From positions 1-52,828 of the forward strand of contig NZ_SNWE01000028.1 in NCBI RefSeq assembly GCF_004362395.1: 52,828 nt of DNA, in the 5' to 3' direction. The position numbers and the translations under genes are program-made. The stretch's first letter is position 1, and each line of letters starts with the position of its first letter. The notes beneath the pieces are model-generated. The model saw only the letters and a program-made list of their open reading frames with translations, was not told where the DNA came from and made no database searches. Below are positions 1 through 8,536 of this stretch, one piece after another. Source of the DNA: Salegentibacter sp. 24 (GTDB lineage Bacteria > Bacteroidota > Bacteroidia > Flavobacteriales > Flavobacteriaceae).

Positions 1-89
1 TGGACACCCTTGCTCTTAGCTAATGATAGGTAGCTATAAACCCTCATAACGGACTTTCACCGTCGAGTTATACGCCATGCACGGCACAC
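1..89 (-). mobile_element. 5' end of a group II intron (partial, runs off the left edge)
   Basis: Read on the minus strand, the sequence opens at base 89 with GTGTGCCGTGCATGGCG, the GUGYG-type 5' splice boundary of group II introns. It then contains GTGAAAGTCC (60-51) and ends at the window edge with GGGTGTCCA (9-1); both blocks are typical of domain I of bacterial group II introns. The intron's ORF (reverse transcriptase/maturase), if present, would lie to the left of the window. The 5' exon is the terminator of the DUF4252 operon, with the boundary 7 bases past the stem. Insertion just after a terminator hairpin is the known habit of group IIC introns, but the class cannot be settled from 89 bases. 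It could also be a 5' fragment only. Confidence 0.75.
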
Positions 90-96
90 AATAAAT

Positions 97-132
97 AAGA
101 GGTTGTTTGACAACTATTTCAAACAACCTCTT
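97..132 (-). terminator. Rho-independent terminator of the sigma/DUF4252 operon
   Basis: A perfect 14-bp stem (97-110 paired with 119-132) encloses an 8-base loop. On the minus strand it is followed by ATTTATT. It lies 15 bases past the end of the last DUF4252 gene and forms the left exon of the group II intron. Confidence 0.85.
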
Positions 133-146
133 TCATCAACTAAAAA

Positions 147-692
147 CTACTGTTCTAATTCACCCTTAAAGATGCCTGCAACTTCTTTAAGGCCATTTAT
201 ATCTAAATCACCCTCATCTAGCGATTTGATGAATTCCATTAATTTCTGTGGATTCATATTCTCACCTAAAACCCGGGCCACTCCTACTCCTTTGGCGTCG
301 TCGTAACCATATACGATAATTTCATCTATAGCCTCCTCATCCCCGGTAAAATAAATTTCGGCTCTGCGATCATTTGAGCCATATTTCATTAAAAGCTGGT
401 ACTTTTCATCCCTGAGAATTTGAGTTAATTTTGCTTTTTCATCTTCATATGCTTCTATGCTTTCTTTAACCGGTAAAGCCAGTACATTTATCTTTTTTAC
501 ACTCTCCAGGGTAGCTTTTTGATTTTCATCCAGGTCTTCAGTATTTGCGAACATACTTGTAGGTATATCTAAGGCAATAAATTTATTATCCTGTTGATTT
601 TCTACATAATATTCCTGTAAACTTGGATCGCTGTTGCATGAAACAAAAGCAAAAGAGGCAAAGGCCAGAGTCAAAAGTTTTATCGATTTCAT
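147..692 (-). CDS. DUF4252-type lipoprotein, distal gene of the ECF sigma operon
   Basis: This 181-residue protein has a lipoprotein signal peptide with lipobox FVSC near residue 19, so it is probably anchored to the cell envelope. The rest is a soluble acidic domain. Its length, its position behind an ECF sigma factor, and its similarity in build to the preceding gene (both have a motif of the kind LMEF/LMRV..D..R.....G ahead of a beta-rich part ending in a G-E-I/G-D-L-D-type stretch) fit the DUF4252 family, which has no assigned biochemical function. It is last of four co-directional genes, 21 bases after its likely paralog. I infer a surface or periplasmic role controlled by the sigma factor. 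Confidence 0.75.
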   Translation of the reverse strand: MKSIKLLTLAFASFAFVSCNSDPSLQEYYVENQQDNKFIALDIPTSMFANTEDLDENQKATLESVKKINVLALPVKESIEAYEDEKAKLTQILRDEKYQLLMKYGSNDRRAEIYFTGDEEAIDEIIVYGYDDAKGVGVARVLGENMNPQKLMEFIKSLDEGDLDINGLKEVAGIFKGELEQ

Positions 693-713
693 TATTATTG
701 AATTAAAGTTAAT

Positions 714-1241
714 CTAGGATTTTTTTTCTACGTTTTTCAGCTCCTCTGCACCCGGAATTTTAAGGTCCGAAGTAAGACGTGATAATTGTGAAAGGTCTAT
801 TTCACCAGTAATACTAAGGATGACTGATATTGGCTCTCCTTCTTTTTCACCCTCCATAAACATAAACAATTCGCTAACGTAATTATCGTTTTTACCACTT
901 TTTGAATAAAATCTAATGTTTTTACCATCTTCTTTTACCCGCATTAACTGGTCCAGGGAATTTGAATTTAGATAAGCTTCCACGTCCTTTTGCATCTCAT
1001 TCCTCACTGAAGCAGTTGAACTTGTAAACATTTTGATCTCGTCCAGGTTTTCTATCAATTTTAGGTATTCCCTGGCTTCCGGGTTATCTTCACTTAAATC
1101 TACTTTTGCAAGCATTTTAAACATCTTACTAGTCATTACCATAGCATCAACATCCTTCATATTTTCATACTTGGCAAATGATTGTGCCTGCGTTATTATC
1201 GGTAAAAGGCCAATAATAATTATTACTACTATCTTTTTCAT
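714..1241 (-). CDS. DUF4252-type secreted protein
   Basis: This 175-residue protein begins with a hydrophobic signal peptide ending near ITQAQS (residue 20), which has no lipobox Cys, so it is exported but not lipidated. The mature part has alternating acidic helices and a C-terminal section with FMFMEGEKEGEP and ILSITGEIDLSQL, as in DUF4252 proteins. The gene follows the putative anti-sigma gene by 3 bases and precedes a second DUF4252-type gene by 21, so the four genes are almost surely one transcript. The two copies probably arose by tandem duplication and then took different anchoring. Function is unknown. Confidence 0.75.
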   Translation of the reverse strand: MKKIVVIIIIGLLPIITQAQSFAKYENMKDVDAMVMTSKMFKMLAKVDLSEDNPEAREYLKLIENLDEIKMFTSSTASVRNEMQKDVEAYLNSNSLDQLMRVKEDGKNIRFYSKSGKNDNYVSELFMFMEGEKEGEPISVILSITGEIDLSQLSRLTSDLKIPGAEELKNVEKKS

Positions 1242-1244
1242 AAG

Positions 1245-1697
1245 TTATTCAGTTATTAAAAATTTATTTTTGGTGTTATTAAACTCTTTTAAATAAATAA
1301 GGTCTTCTTTACCTTCGTTCATTAATTGGGAAACCATTCTTAAGGCTTCCATGCTTTTTTGTAATGCTTCTTCTTTATCCTGAACAGTACCGAGATCATT
1401 ATCGTATATTTCTATAGGTCTATTTTGAAAAAAGAAAAGTCCCATTACCAAAATCACGCTTGCTGCTATAGCCGTCCAAAAATATTTACGCTCCTTTTCC
1501 AATTCAGGAAGATGCATTTTGCGATCGATTTGCTGATCCCTGCTTTTTTGTGCAAAAGAAAATATCAAACGGTAACTCTGTAAATCATCCGGAACGTCAT
1601 TATTTTGAAAATATTCACGAAGTGCTTTTTCCTGGTCTAATGTACTCTCACCAGCATCATATTTCAACAGTAATTTTCTAACCTTTTTTGAGTCCAT
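1245..1697 (-). CDS. Putative anti-sigma factor, single-pass membrane protein
   Basis: This 150-residue protein has a cytosolic N-terminal half of about 85 residues, a single membrane segment near residues 92-110 (WTAIAASVILVMGLFFF) and a charged extracytoplasmic tail. The N-terminus (LLLKYDAGESTLDQEKALREYF) is the type of short helical start seen in Bacteroidota membrane proteins encoded just after ECF sigma factors. The start overlaps the end of the sigma gene by 20 bases, which points to translational coupling. I infer that it holds the sigma factor inactive at the membrane. I see no canonical zinc-binding HxxxCxxC motif, so the assignment rests on topology and context. Confidence 0.6.
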   Translation of the reverse strand: MDSKKVRKLLLKYDAGESTLDQEKALREYFQNNDVPDDLQSYRLIFSFAQKSRDQQIDRKMHLPELEKERKYFWTAIAASVILVMGLFFFQNRPIEIYDNDLGTVQDKEEALQKSMEALRMVSQLMNEGKEDLIYLKEFNNTKNKFLITE

Positions 1698-2193
1698 AAT
1701 TATGCTTGTTTGTTAGACTTTCCTTTATTTTTTTTCTTGCCCTGGATAATGCTACCCTAACGGCAGTGGGTTTCATCTTAGTAATTTCAATGATTTCATC
1801 AAACTCCAATTGCTCAATATCCCTTAGCTGAAATATAATCTTCTGCTGTTGCGGTAAGTCATTTACAATTTTATCTATCCAGTTAAGTTCATCTTTCACC
1901 TCAAGCTCTCTTTGCAGGGAAATTGAGTTGTTCTCAAAATTCTGATGAACAATTCTTAAATTATTGTTCTTTTTGGCTTTTAGCTCATCCAAACAGTAAT
2001 TTTTTGTAGTTGTCATTGCAAAAGCTTCAAAATTGGTATAGTCCTTGATTTTATCTCTACGATTCCACAGTTTAATAATTACTTCCTGTGTAGCATCTTC
2101 TGCTGCTTCTTTTGAAATAAGCAGCCGTAATGCAAGCCGGTACATCTTTTGTTTTACCGGATTAATTTTTACCAGGAAGGCTTGTTGTATCAT
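1678..2193 (-). CDS. RNA polymerase sigma factor, ECF type
   Basis: This 171-residue protein has the two-domain plan of ECF sigma factors. Region 2 lies near residues 10-80 (EAAEDATQEVIIKLW, then the acidic/aromatic region ending in TKNYCLDELK). Region 4 lies near residues 110-160 (LPQQQKIIFQLRDIEQLEFDEI, then helix-turn-helix KPTAVRVALSRARKKIKE). It directs RNA polymerase to a private promoter set, probably including its own operon of an anti-sigma-like protein and two DUF4252-type envelope proteins. The ATG at 2193 gives a normal N-terminus. The trigger is not visible in the sequence. Confidence 0.93.
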   Translation of the reverse strand: MIQQAFLVKINPVKQKMYRLALRLLISKEAAEDATQEVIIKLWNRRDKIKDYTNFEAFAMTTTKNYCLDELKAKKNNNLRIVHQNFENNSISLQRELEVKDELNWIDKIVNDLPQQQKIIFQLRDIEQLEFDEIIEITKMKPTAVRVALSRARKKIKESLTNKHNYGLKKG

Positions 2194-2314
2194 TTATAGT
2201 TGGTTTAATAACCTTCTTACCTTTTAAACGATTAACGGTAATATTTGTTACAATAGGATTTTCAATTTAATTAATTGTAGGTATTTTTAGCAATCCAAAA
2301 CAAACTTAAAATTT

Positions 2315-3796
2315 ATGAAGATTAACAAACTAATTTTAATTTTATTCCTGGCCACCGGGGTACTCACCTCTTGTTCTAAAGACAACAATGATGAAGTTAT
2401 CCCCGTGGTTGGTGGTGAAAATCCAGAAGAAACCCCTAATTTAGAAATCGAAAATTATCTATATGATGCCATGAGCATCTATTATGTTTATGAAGCTGAT
2501 GTACCCGAATTAGGAGTAAACTATTTTGCTACTTCAGAGGATAAAAACGAATGGTTGAGTGAATTTGAATCACCCGAAGATTTATTTAGAAACGGGCTAA
2601 AGGTACCGGCACCAAAAGATCGCTTTAGTTTTATAGTAGACGACTATACAGTCTTAGAAAACAGCCAAAGCGGAATTAGTACTACAACTGGTATGGATTA
2701 CGGTCTTGTTGCTTACGGTGAAACCGGGGTTTTTGGGTATGTTCGTTATATAATTCCCGGAAGTCCGGCAGATGAAGCCGGTGTTGAAAGAGGTATGCTT
2801 TTTACAGAAATTGATGGAGAATCTTTGAATCGTACTAACTATCAATCTCTTTTAGGTCGTGATGGTTTTGAAATTTCGCTTGCACAGGTAAACGATAATA
2901 TTATTAGCGAAACCGGAGAAACTATCGCTTTAACAAGGGAACAAATTACTGAAAACCCAGTTTTACATACTAAAACCCTAACCGTAGATGGTATAAAAGT
3001 TGGTTACATTATGTATAATAGTTTTACCGCTGATTTTGATGATGAATTAAATGCTGCTTTTGGTGAGCTAAAAACCCAAAATGTAGATGCGTTAGTTTTA
3101 GACCTTCGATATAACGGTGGTGGTTCTGTAGAAAGTGCGGTGGACCTTTCAAGTATGATTACTGGTCAATTTGAAGGAGAAATTTTTTCTAAGCAAACCT
3201 GGAATGAGCTTTTACAAAGTCAATTTACTCAGGAACAACTTGTAGATCGATTTAACGGCCAAATTAGAACTGAAGAAATGATTAATAGTCTTGGCCTTAG
3301 TAAAGTTTATATAATTGGAACCGGCTCTACAGCCTCCGCCAGTGAATTGGTAATGAACGGTCTTGCTCCATATATAAATGTTGTGCACGTAGGAACTTCT
3401 ACTGTTGGTAAATTCCAGGCGGCAGCACCATTATATGATTCTCCAAACTTTACAAGAGAGGAGCGTAATCCAAACCATAAATATGTAATTCAGCCACTTA
3501 TCTATGAATCCAAAAATGCCGATGAGGATGCCTATTACGAAGAAGGTTTAATTCCCGATATTTTGGTTGAAGAAGATATCTTTAATCTAAAAGCACTAGG
3601 TACTCCAGAAGAAACCTTACTTGCAGCGGCTTTGGCTGATATTACCGGAAACAGAATGGCTATTCCATCAGTTTCTTATGATTCCCGATTTTCTAAAATT
3701 GGAGAACGAGGCGAAAGTGATGTGGATTATCAGCGAATGTATGTTGACGAAATACCAGAAATTATAAGGCAAAAAGCTGCTGAATTGAAGAAATAA
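2315..3796 (+). CDS. S41 family C-terminal-processing-type peptidase, lipoprotein
   Basis: This 493-residue protein has a lipoprotein signal (LTSC, Cys near residue 20) followed by acidic residues, consistent with surface or periplasmic anchoring. A PDZ-like segment lies near residues 120-180 (IIPGSPADEAGVERG). The S41 core follows, with VDALVLDLRYNGGG and a serine/lysine dyad. Ser341 lies in STASASE and Lys366 in TVGKFQ; the 25-residue spacing matches the Ser-Lys spacing of CtpA-type enzymes. It should cleave proteins or peptides in the periplasm or at the surface, though its substrate is unknown. It is monocistronic and ends 17 bases before a strong bidirectional terminator. Confidence 0.9.
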   Translation: MKINKLILILFLATGVLTSCSKDNNDEVIPVVGGENPEETPNLEIENYLYDAMSIYYVYEADVPELGVNYFATSEDKNEWLSEFESPEDLFRNGLKVPAPKDRFSFIVDDYTVLENSQSGISTTTGMDYGLVAYGETGVFGYVRYIIPGSPADEAGVERGMLFTEIDGESLNRTNYQSLLGRDGFEISLAQVNDNIISETGETIALTREQITENPVLHTKTLTVDGIKVGYIMYNSFTADFDDELNAAFGELKTQNVDALVLDLRYNGGGSVESAVDLSSMITGQFEGEIFSKQTWNELLQSQFTQEQLVDRFNGQIRTEEMINSLGLSKVYIIGTGSTASASELVMNGLAPYINVVHVGTSTVGKFQAAAPLYDSPNFTREERNPNHKYVIQPLIYESKNADEDAYYEEGLIPDILVEEDIFNLKALGTPEETLLAAALADITGNRMAIPSVSYDSRFSKIGERGESDVDYQRMYVDEIPEIIRQKAAELKK

Positions 3797-3813
3797 TTTT
3801 AAACCTTGTATAT

Positions 3814-3849
3814 AAAAAGCCCCGTTCCTTAATTGGAACGGGGCTTTTT
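3814..3849. terminator. Bidirectional terminator between the S41 peptidase and the btuG-like gene
   Basis: A perfect 15-bp stem (3814-3828 with 3835-3849) encloses a 6-base loop. The GC-rich core GCCCCGTTCC is flanked by A5 and T5 runs, so it works for both converging genes. Confidence 0.92.
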
Positions 3850-3880
3850 AATCAAATTTAAATAAACAGAAAAACAGTTT

Positions 3881-4948
3881 TTAATCGTTAAAATAGAAAC
3901 CATTTGGACCAATTCCCCCTGAATCAAATTCAGTTGTTAGGTCTCCATTTAAATCGTAGATCCTAATAGTTCCATTTTCAGTAAAAGTAGGGGCTTCTGC
4001 GGTATAAATATAGTCCCCTTCTACTTCAAATCCATACATGCCACCATAAGTTGAATTTGAGCTATACTCCAAAACGGGGGCCTCGGGCGCAGTCTCATCG
4101 TTAAGTCCAAGCCTGTATACTTTCGTACCTATAGTATAATAAATCATTCCGTCTTCAATCTGCAGGTTGCTTGCACTTCCTTGTTCAATAACAATTTCAG
4201 AAATCACTTCACCTGTAATCAGATCAATTTTCTCAAGTATGGCAGAACTTAAGGCATACAGAACACCATCTTCAATTTCAAAAGAAATAAGGTTATCTTC
4301 TGTCTCAATAGTGTCTATAATTTCATCGATAGTAGAATCAATAACAGTAATTCCATTTCCACTACCAAAAGCAGCATTTTGAACATAGATCATTCCATTT
4401 TCTTCGTGAATATATTCAAGTAATGTATTTGTTTCTATGGTTTTCTCAACTTCCAAAGTTTCCAGGTTAATTACTGCTACGAAATCATCAAATGCAGTTG
4501 CTTCTGAATCTTCGTAAGACCCTTGATTTGTTACATACATTTTATCATTTTCCACAACCGCATATCTTGGAGATACAAGACCACTATCAATTTGGCCTAC
4601 TAATTCAAAAGTGTAGCGGTTTACCACGTTAATCAAATTAGAAGCATTGGCAATAATATAGGCATAATCATCATCAAAGGTGATACTTTGCCCAGTATCC
4701 CCTAAAGATTCATCATTTGCCTTAAGAAAAATTTCTATTTCATTTGTAGAAAAGTCATTACTCACATAGGTAACAGTGCTGTTATTATTACCAAAACTTC
4801 CTTCATTCAATACAAAAAAACCATTGGTATAATTTCCTTCCGGTTGTTCTTTTTCAGGTTCATTAATAGCATCATCGTCACTGCTACAGGAATTTAAAAA
4901 TAAGCCACTTAAAATGGCGATGGCTAAAAGTTTACTTCTTCTTTTCAT
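3881..4948 (-). CDS. btuG: BtuG-like surface beta-propeller lipoprotein (YncE/DUF5074 type)
   Basis: This 355-residue lipoprotein has lipobox LNSC, with Cys near residue 20 followed by SSDDD, the acidic patch that sends Bacteroidota lipoproteins to the cell surface. The body is a run of about 40-residue beta repeats (FVLNEGSFGNNNSTVTY, then repeated YV/VYV..G strands), typical of YncE/DUF5074 propellers. It follows btuB by 72 bases on the same strand and so falls under the cobalamin riboswitch. In Bacteroides, BtuG is a propeller lipoprotein that captures cobalamin and caps BtuB. The propeller fold plus this context makes the same role likely. The name BtuG is by analogy and has not been checked by alignment. 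Confidence 0.75.
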   Translation of the reverse strand: MKRRSKLLAIAILSGLFLNSCSSDDDAINEPEKEQPEGNYTNGFFVLNEGSFGNNNSTVTYVSNDFSTNEIEIFLKANDESLGDTGQSITFDDDYAYIIANASNLINVVNRYTFELVGQIDSGLVSPRYAVVENDKMYVTNQGSYEDSEATAFDDFVAVINLETLEVEKTIETNTLLEYIHEENGMIYVQNAAFGSGNGITVIDSTIDEIIDTIETEDNLISFEIEDGVLYALSSAILEKIDLITGEVISEIVIEQGSASNLQIEDGMIYYTIGTKVYRLGLNDETAPEAPVLEYSSNSTYGGMYGFEVEGDYIYTAEAPTFTENGTIRIYDLNGDLTTEFDSGGIGPNGFYFND

Positions 4949-5020
4949 TGGTTAGAATTTTAGCGAACAGCGGAGCAAATGATCTGATTTTAAGAATATT
5001 TGCTTCCCGCATCATGCTGA

Positions 5021-6862
5021 TTAAAAATTAAGGTTTAGGTATATATTAAAATTTCTACCGGGCATCCACCGGTTTTCTACACTTTGGTATTCTTCATTAA
5101 AAATATTGAGCACCCTGGTCCCAATCTTATAGGAATTTTTTCTACCGAAATCGTATGAAAATCCAAGGTTTGAGACCACATAAGCAGCCATATTGTATTG
5201 GGAATTATTATCTGACCTGGTAAAAACCTCGCCATTATATAGCAATTGATAATCTATGCTAAGGTTTTTAAAACCATATGTAAATGCTCCCGTAGCTTTG
5301 TGAAATGGCACATAAATAAGCTGGTAGCCGGTATTACTATTCTTTGAAACCGTATAGGCATATGTTCCAGATACGCCCATTTGATGGTTTGGGAAAATTT
5401 GTTTCCGCCAGTTGGCCAACACTTCAAGTCCGGAGGTTTCTACTTTTTCTTCGTTTCTGGGGCGCCAGAGCCCTCCTACTGATGGCAACCAGCGTATCAT
5501 ATCATCGATTTGAATATAATACCCGGTTAGGCTTAACTTGAAGTCTTTGTATTTAAAATGGTTTCCTATCTCAATCTGATTGGAAGTTTCAGGACGTAAA
5601 TCCAGGTTTCCGGCTCCTGCCCAGTAAAGATCGTTGTAAGTTGGAATTCTAAAATTCCTGGAAATATTCATTTTTAAACTATAGAATTCGGTAAAATCAT
5701 AATTTGTTCCTGCAGAAAATAACAAGGGACTCTTATAATTATCGGTTATTTCTTTCCTGATTCCCAATTCGTATTGAAATTTCTGAAATGGCCTGTGTTT
5801 CATTAATAATGCTGAAGAAAATATATTTCGAGTATTTTCTTCAATTCCAGACCCGCTACCATCGGTATATGTATTGGTTAATACGCCATTAAATTCCAGC
5901 GTTTTGGATGCCGCATACTTTAAATCATATTTTCCAATAATCGTTTTGGCTTTCCCAAAAGAATTATCCTCTGAGACAATACTGGCATAATACCTGTAAT
6001 TTTCATTCAAATGCGCAAACCTGGAAACAGAAATAAAATCACCAAATTCAATTACCCATTCCAGTAAATTCCGCGTATTTAAATTAGTGTATTTAGTTTT
6101 GGTTTCCGAAGATCGAATCAATGAAAAATGCCGTTCTCCATCGAAAAACTGACTGTAAAATTTTAAAGTGTTTTTCTTATTTAAGCGATAAGCCAGACCT
6201 AAATCCAAATTATTATTATAGAATTGGCCATTTTCATTTTCCCGGTTTCCAATCGGCCATTCATAATCATTATCAGAAGAATTCCTGGCTGCAGCTATAC
6301 TTAACCTCCATTTTTTTTCCGAAGTTTTTACTTTATATCGGGCATCTACAGTATTATAACTTCCGTATTGTAAAAAAATATCCTGCTTGGTTTTTCCGCT
6401 AAAATCAAGGTTGGTATTCAAATGGACAGTACCACCAATAGCACCTGTGCCGTATACCACGCTTCCACCACCACCTCGAACGCTAACATTATCGTAACCG
6501 CCAACATTTAAAGTATTAAAATCGGTTTGACCGTTAAACTGGGAATTGATATTTATCCCATTCCATAACACGGCAGTTTGGGAAGCTGTGGTTCCGCGGA
6601 AGGAAGGTGAGGAAACCATCCCAAGGCCATTTTCTTTAAAATAAATATTGGTATTAAAATTTAAGGCTGAGGTAAGCAGTGCCCCGTTTTTCTTTAAAAC
6701 TGAATCGTTTAAAACCGTAACCTGCTGGCCGGTAGAAAAATCTTTCAGTTTTGTATCGGTCAGGAAAACCTCGTCTAAAACCTTAACTGTATCGTTTTGA
6801 GCAAAGGCGGTCATGCTGCATAACAGACTAAGGAATAGGATATAAAATTGCGTTTTTTTCAT
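5021..6862 (-). CDS. btuB: TonB-dependent outer-membrane cobalamin receptor
   Basis: This 613-residue protein has a signal peptide ending at AFAQ (about residue 22), a plug domain near 30-150 (FRGTTASQTAVLWNGININ, then VSVRGGGGSVVYGTGAIGG) and a 22-strand-type barrel ending in an aromatic residue (NIYLNLNF). Its length is that of BtuB; SusC-type receptors are about 1000 residues and come with SusD, which is absent here. The cobalamin riboswitch directly upstream on the same strand and the adjacent BtuFCD genes fix the substrate as a corrinoid. It should pass cobalamin from BtuG across the outer membrane using TonB energy. Confidence 0.92.
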   Translation of the reverse strand: MKKTQFYILFLSLLCSMTAFAQNDTVKVLDEVFLTDTKLKDFSTGQQVTVLNDSVLKKNGALLTSALNFNTNIYFKENGLGMVSSPSFRGTTASQTAVLWNGININSQFNGQTDFNTLNVGGYDNVSVRGGGGSVVYGTGAIGGTVHLNTNLDFSGKTKQDIFLQYGSYNTVDARYKVKTSEKKWRLSIAAARNSSDNDYEWPIGNRENENGQFYNNNLDLGLAYRLNKKNTLKFYSQFFDGERHFSLIRSSETKTKYTNLNTRNLLEWVIEFGDFISVSRFAHLNENYRYYASIVSEDNSFGKAKTIIGKYDLKYAASKTLEFNGVLTNTYTDGSGSGIEENTRNIFSSALLMKHRPFQKFQYELGIRKEITDNYKSPLLFSAGTNYDFTEFYSLKMNISRNFRIPTYNDLYWAGAGNLDLRPETSNQIEIGNHFKYKDFKLSLTGYYIQIDDMIRWLPSVGGLWRPRNEEKVETSGLEVLANWRKQIFPNHQMGVSGTYAYTVSKNSNTGYQLIYVPFHKATGAFTYGFKNLSIDYQLLYNGEVFTRSDNNSQYNMAAYVVSNLGFSYDFGRKNSYKIGTRVLNIFNEEYQSVENRWMPGRNFNIYLNLNF

Positions 6863-6904
6863 CTGCCCTCTGACTTTTATCCCGAAAGTCTAAGAATTTA
6901 TTGG

Positions 6905-7108
6905 TTATATTCTGGCAGGTCTCCTGGCTCGCGTCTTGTTGTTTACCTTCCCATCCCCAAAAGGGAACAGTGGTTTTTGAAGTGATAACAACAAGCATCC
7001 CGTTGGGGACTAAGCTTACAGTTGCGGGAACAGCTCAGGCTTTGCAAAGTTTGAAATATATAATGAAAAACATTATTTCTTTCTTCTTCCTGATTCCCTT
7101 TTAATCGG
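6905..7108 (-). promoter_or_regulatory. Cobalamin riboswitch (AdoCbl-type) in the btuB leader
   Basis: On the minus strand the segment carries the conserved parts in order. AAAAGGGAATCAGG (7102-7089) comes first, then the core GCTGTTCCCGCAACTGTAAGC (7035 to about 7014, CTGTTCCCGCAACTGTAAGC), and last the B12 box GCCAGGAGACCTGCC (6928-6914). It lies 43 bases upstream of the btuB start and reads in the same direction. When cobalamin is plentiful it should shut off btuB and the BtuG-like gene. The exact P1 boundaries are estimates. Confidence 0.95.
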
Positions 7109-7194
7109 CGTGAAAAAAATCACATCCGAACCAAAAATTTCAATGCGAAATTAAACATTTATCTGAGTTGGCATCATAAAATTCTAAATAATCT

Positions 7195-7202
7195 TACTTT
7201 TG
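7195..7202 (+). promoter_or_regulatory. Bacteroidota -7 box (TAnnTTTG) for btuF
   Basis: TACTTTTG lies 57 bases upstream of the btuF ATG, on the strand opposite to the riboswitch. It suggests that btuFCD has its own promoter and does not depend on the btuB leader. A TTG at 7168-7170 is farther away than the usual -33 distance. Confidence 0.5.
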
Positions 7203-7259
7203 AAAATTATTATACCATATAATATCTCATTAATTCCATTTCATTTAACCTATTAAAAA

Positions 7260-8414
7260 ATGAAAAGAAACACTGCAAAGGCACTTACAGTTCTTCTGCT
7301 GTTTTTAGCATTTACCGCCTGTAAAACCGATCAGAAAAAACAAAAACCAGATTCTGTACAGACTGGAAATTCAGTTGAATTAAGCTATGCTAAAAGTTTT
7401 AGCATTAGTGATTTTGGAGATTATTATCTTCTTAAAACAACAACTCCATGGCCAAATGCTGAAAATTCCTTTACTTACCTACTTGCCAAAAAAAACGCTG
7501 AAATCCCTGAGCATTTAGATTATGATCAAAGAGTGCAGATTCCGGTAGAAAAAATGGTGGTAACCTCAACCACTCATATACCGGCATTAGAGATTTTAAA
7601 TGAAGAAACCAGCCTGATAGGTTTTCCAGGTCTGGATTATATTTCTTCAGAGCAAACAAGAAAATTAATTAATTCAGGAAAAATCAAAGAACTGGGAAGA
7701 AATGAAAGTATCAATACCGAAGTTCTTATAGATCTTAATCCGGATGTGGTGGTAGGTTTCGCGATAAATGGAAATAACAAAAGTTTCGAAACAATCCAGA
7801 AAACAGGAATTCCAGTAATGTACAATGGGGACTGGACTGAAAAAACACCGCTGGGAAAAGCAGAATGGATTAAATTTTTCGGCGTTTTTTATGATAAATT
7901 AAAAGATGCTGAGAGGATTTTTAATAATATTGAAACGGCCTATGTTGATGCCAAAAAATTGGCGAAATCGGCCGAAAAAAGTCCTAAAGTTCTAAGTGGT
8001 GCAATGTATAAAGATCAGTGGTATCTACCCTATGGGAATTCTTGGCAAGCGCAATTTTTAAAAGATGCCAATGCGAATTACATATACTCCGAAACCCAGG
8101 GAAACGGCAGTATGGCCTTATCTTTTGAAAGTGTACTCGCAAAAGCCAGGGATGTAGAATTTTGGATTAGCGCCGGTCAATTCACTTCCTATTCCAAACT
8201 TTTAGAAGAATCTCCACATTATCAGCAATTTGATGCAGTAAAGGATAAAAATGTCTATAGCGTAAGTTTAACAAAAGGTGAAACCGGCGGCGTTATTTAT
8301 TTTGAACTCGCCCCCCAACGACCAGATTTGGTATTAAAAGACCTGGTCTCCATTTTTCATCCCGAATTGCTTCCAAATCACAAGAGGATATTTTTTAAGG
8401 CCCTGGAAGACTAA
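7260..8414 (+). CDS. btuF: Cobalamin/iron-siderophore type ABC transporter substrate-binding lipoprotein
   Basis: This 384-residue protein has a lipoprotein signal (FTAC, Cys near residue 20). A class III binding-protein domain follows: VVTSTTHIPALEILNE, GFPGLDYISSEQ, LNPDVVVGFAING and, after the long linker helix, FWISAGQFTSYSKLLEESPHYQQFDAVKDKNVYS. This is the TroA/BtuF-FecB fold. It picks up cobalamin in the periplasm and delivers it to BtuCD. It opens a rightward operon with the permease (122 bases on) and the ATPase. Taken alone it could be siderophore-specific, but the riboswitch-linked btuB beside it argues for B12. Confidence 0.85.
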   Translation: MKRNTAKALTVLLLFLAFTACKTDQKKQKPDSVQTGNSVELSYAKSFSISDFGDYYLLKTTTPWPNAENSFTYLLAKKNAEIPEHLDYDQRVQIPVEKMVVTSTTHIPALEILNEETSLIGFPGLDYISSEQTRKLINSGKIKELGRNESINTEVLIDLNPDVVVGFAINGNNKSFETIQKTGIPVMYNGDWTEKTPLGKAEWIKFFGVFYDKLKDAERIFNNIETAYVDAKKLAKSAEKSPKVLSGAMYKDQWYLPYGNSWQAQFLKDANANYIYSETQGNGSMALSFESVLAKARDVEFWISAGQFTSYSKLLEESPHYQQFDAVKDKNVYSVSLTKGETGGVIYFELAPQRPDLVLKDLVSIFHPELLPNHKRIFFKALED

Positions 8415-8536
8415 TCTGAAGGAGAATAATAATGTACTTTATTTTCGTAATATCAGATGAAATTCCATTATAGATCTTCTTTAATTTTATCTCCTCAATT
8501 TATTTCAGATATTTACATCGAAATAAATAACCGGCC

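Noticed and set aside
5021-6862. SusC-type glycan receptor
   Set aside because: The length is 613 residues, there is no SusD partner, and a cobalamin riboswitch lies upstream; all of this fits BtuB.
6901-7104. 67-codon plus-strand reading frame upstream of btuF
   Set aside because: It lies wholly within the cobalamin riboswitch, read on the opposite strand, and encodes nothing recognisable.
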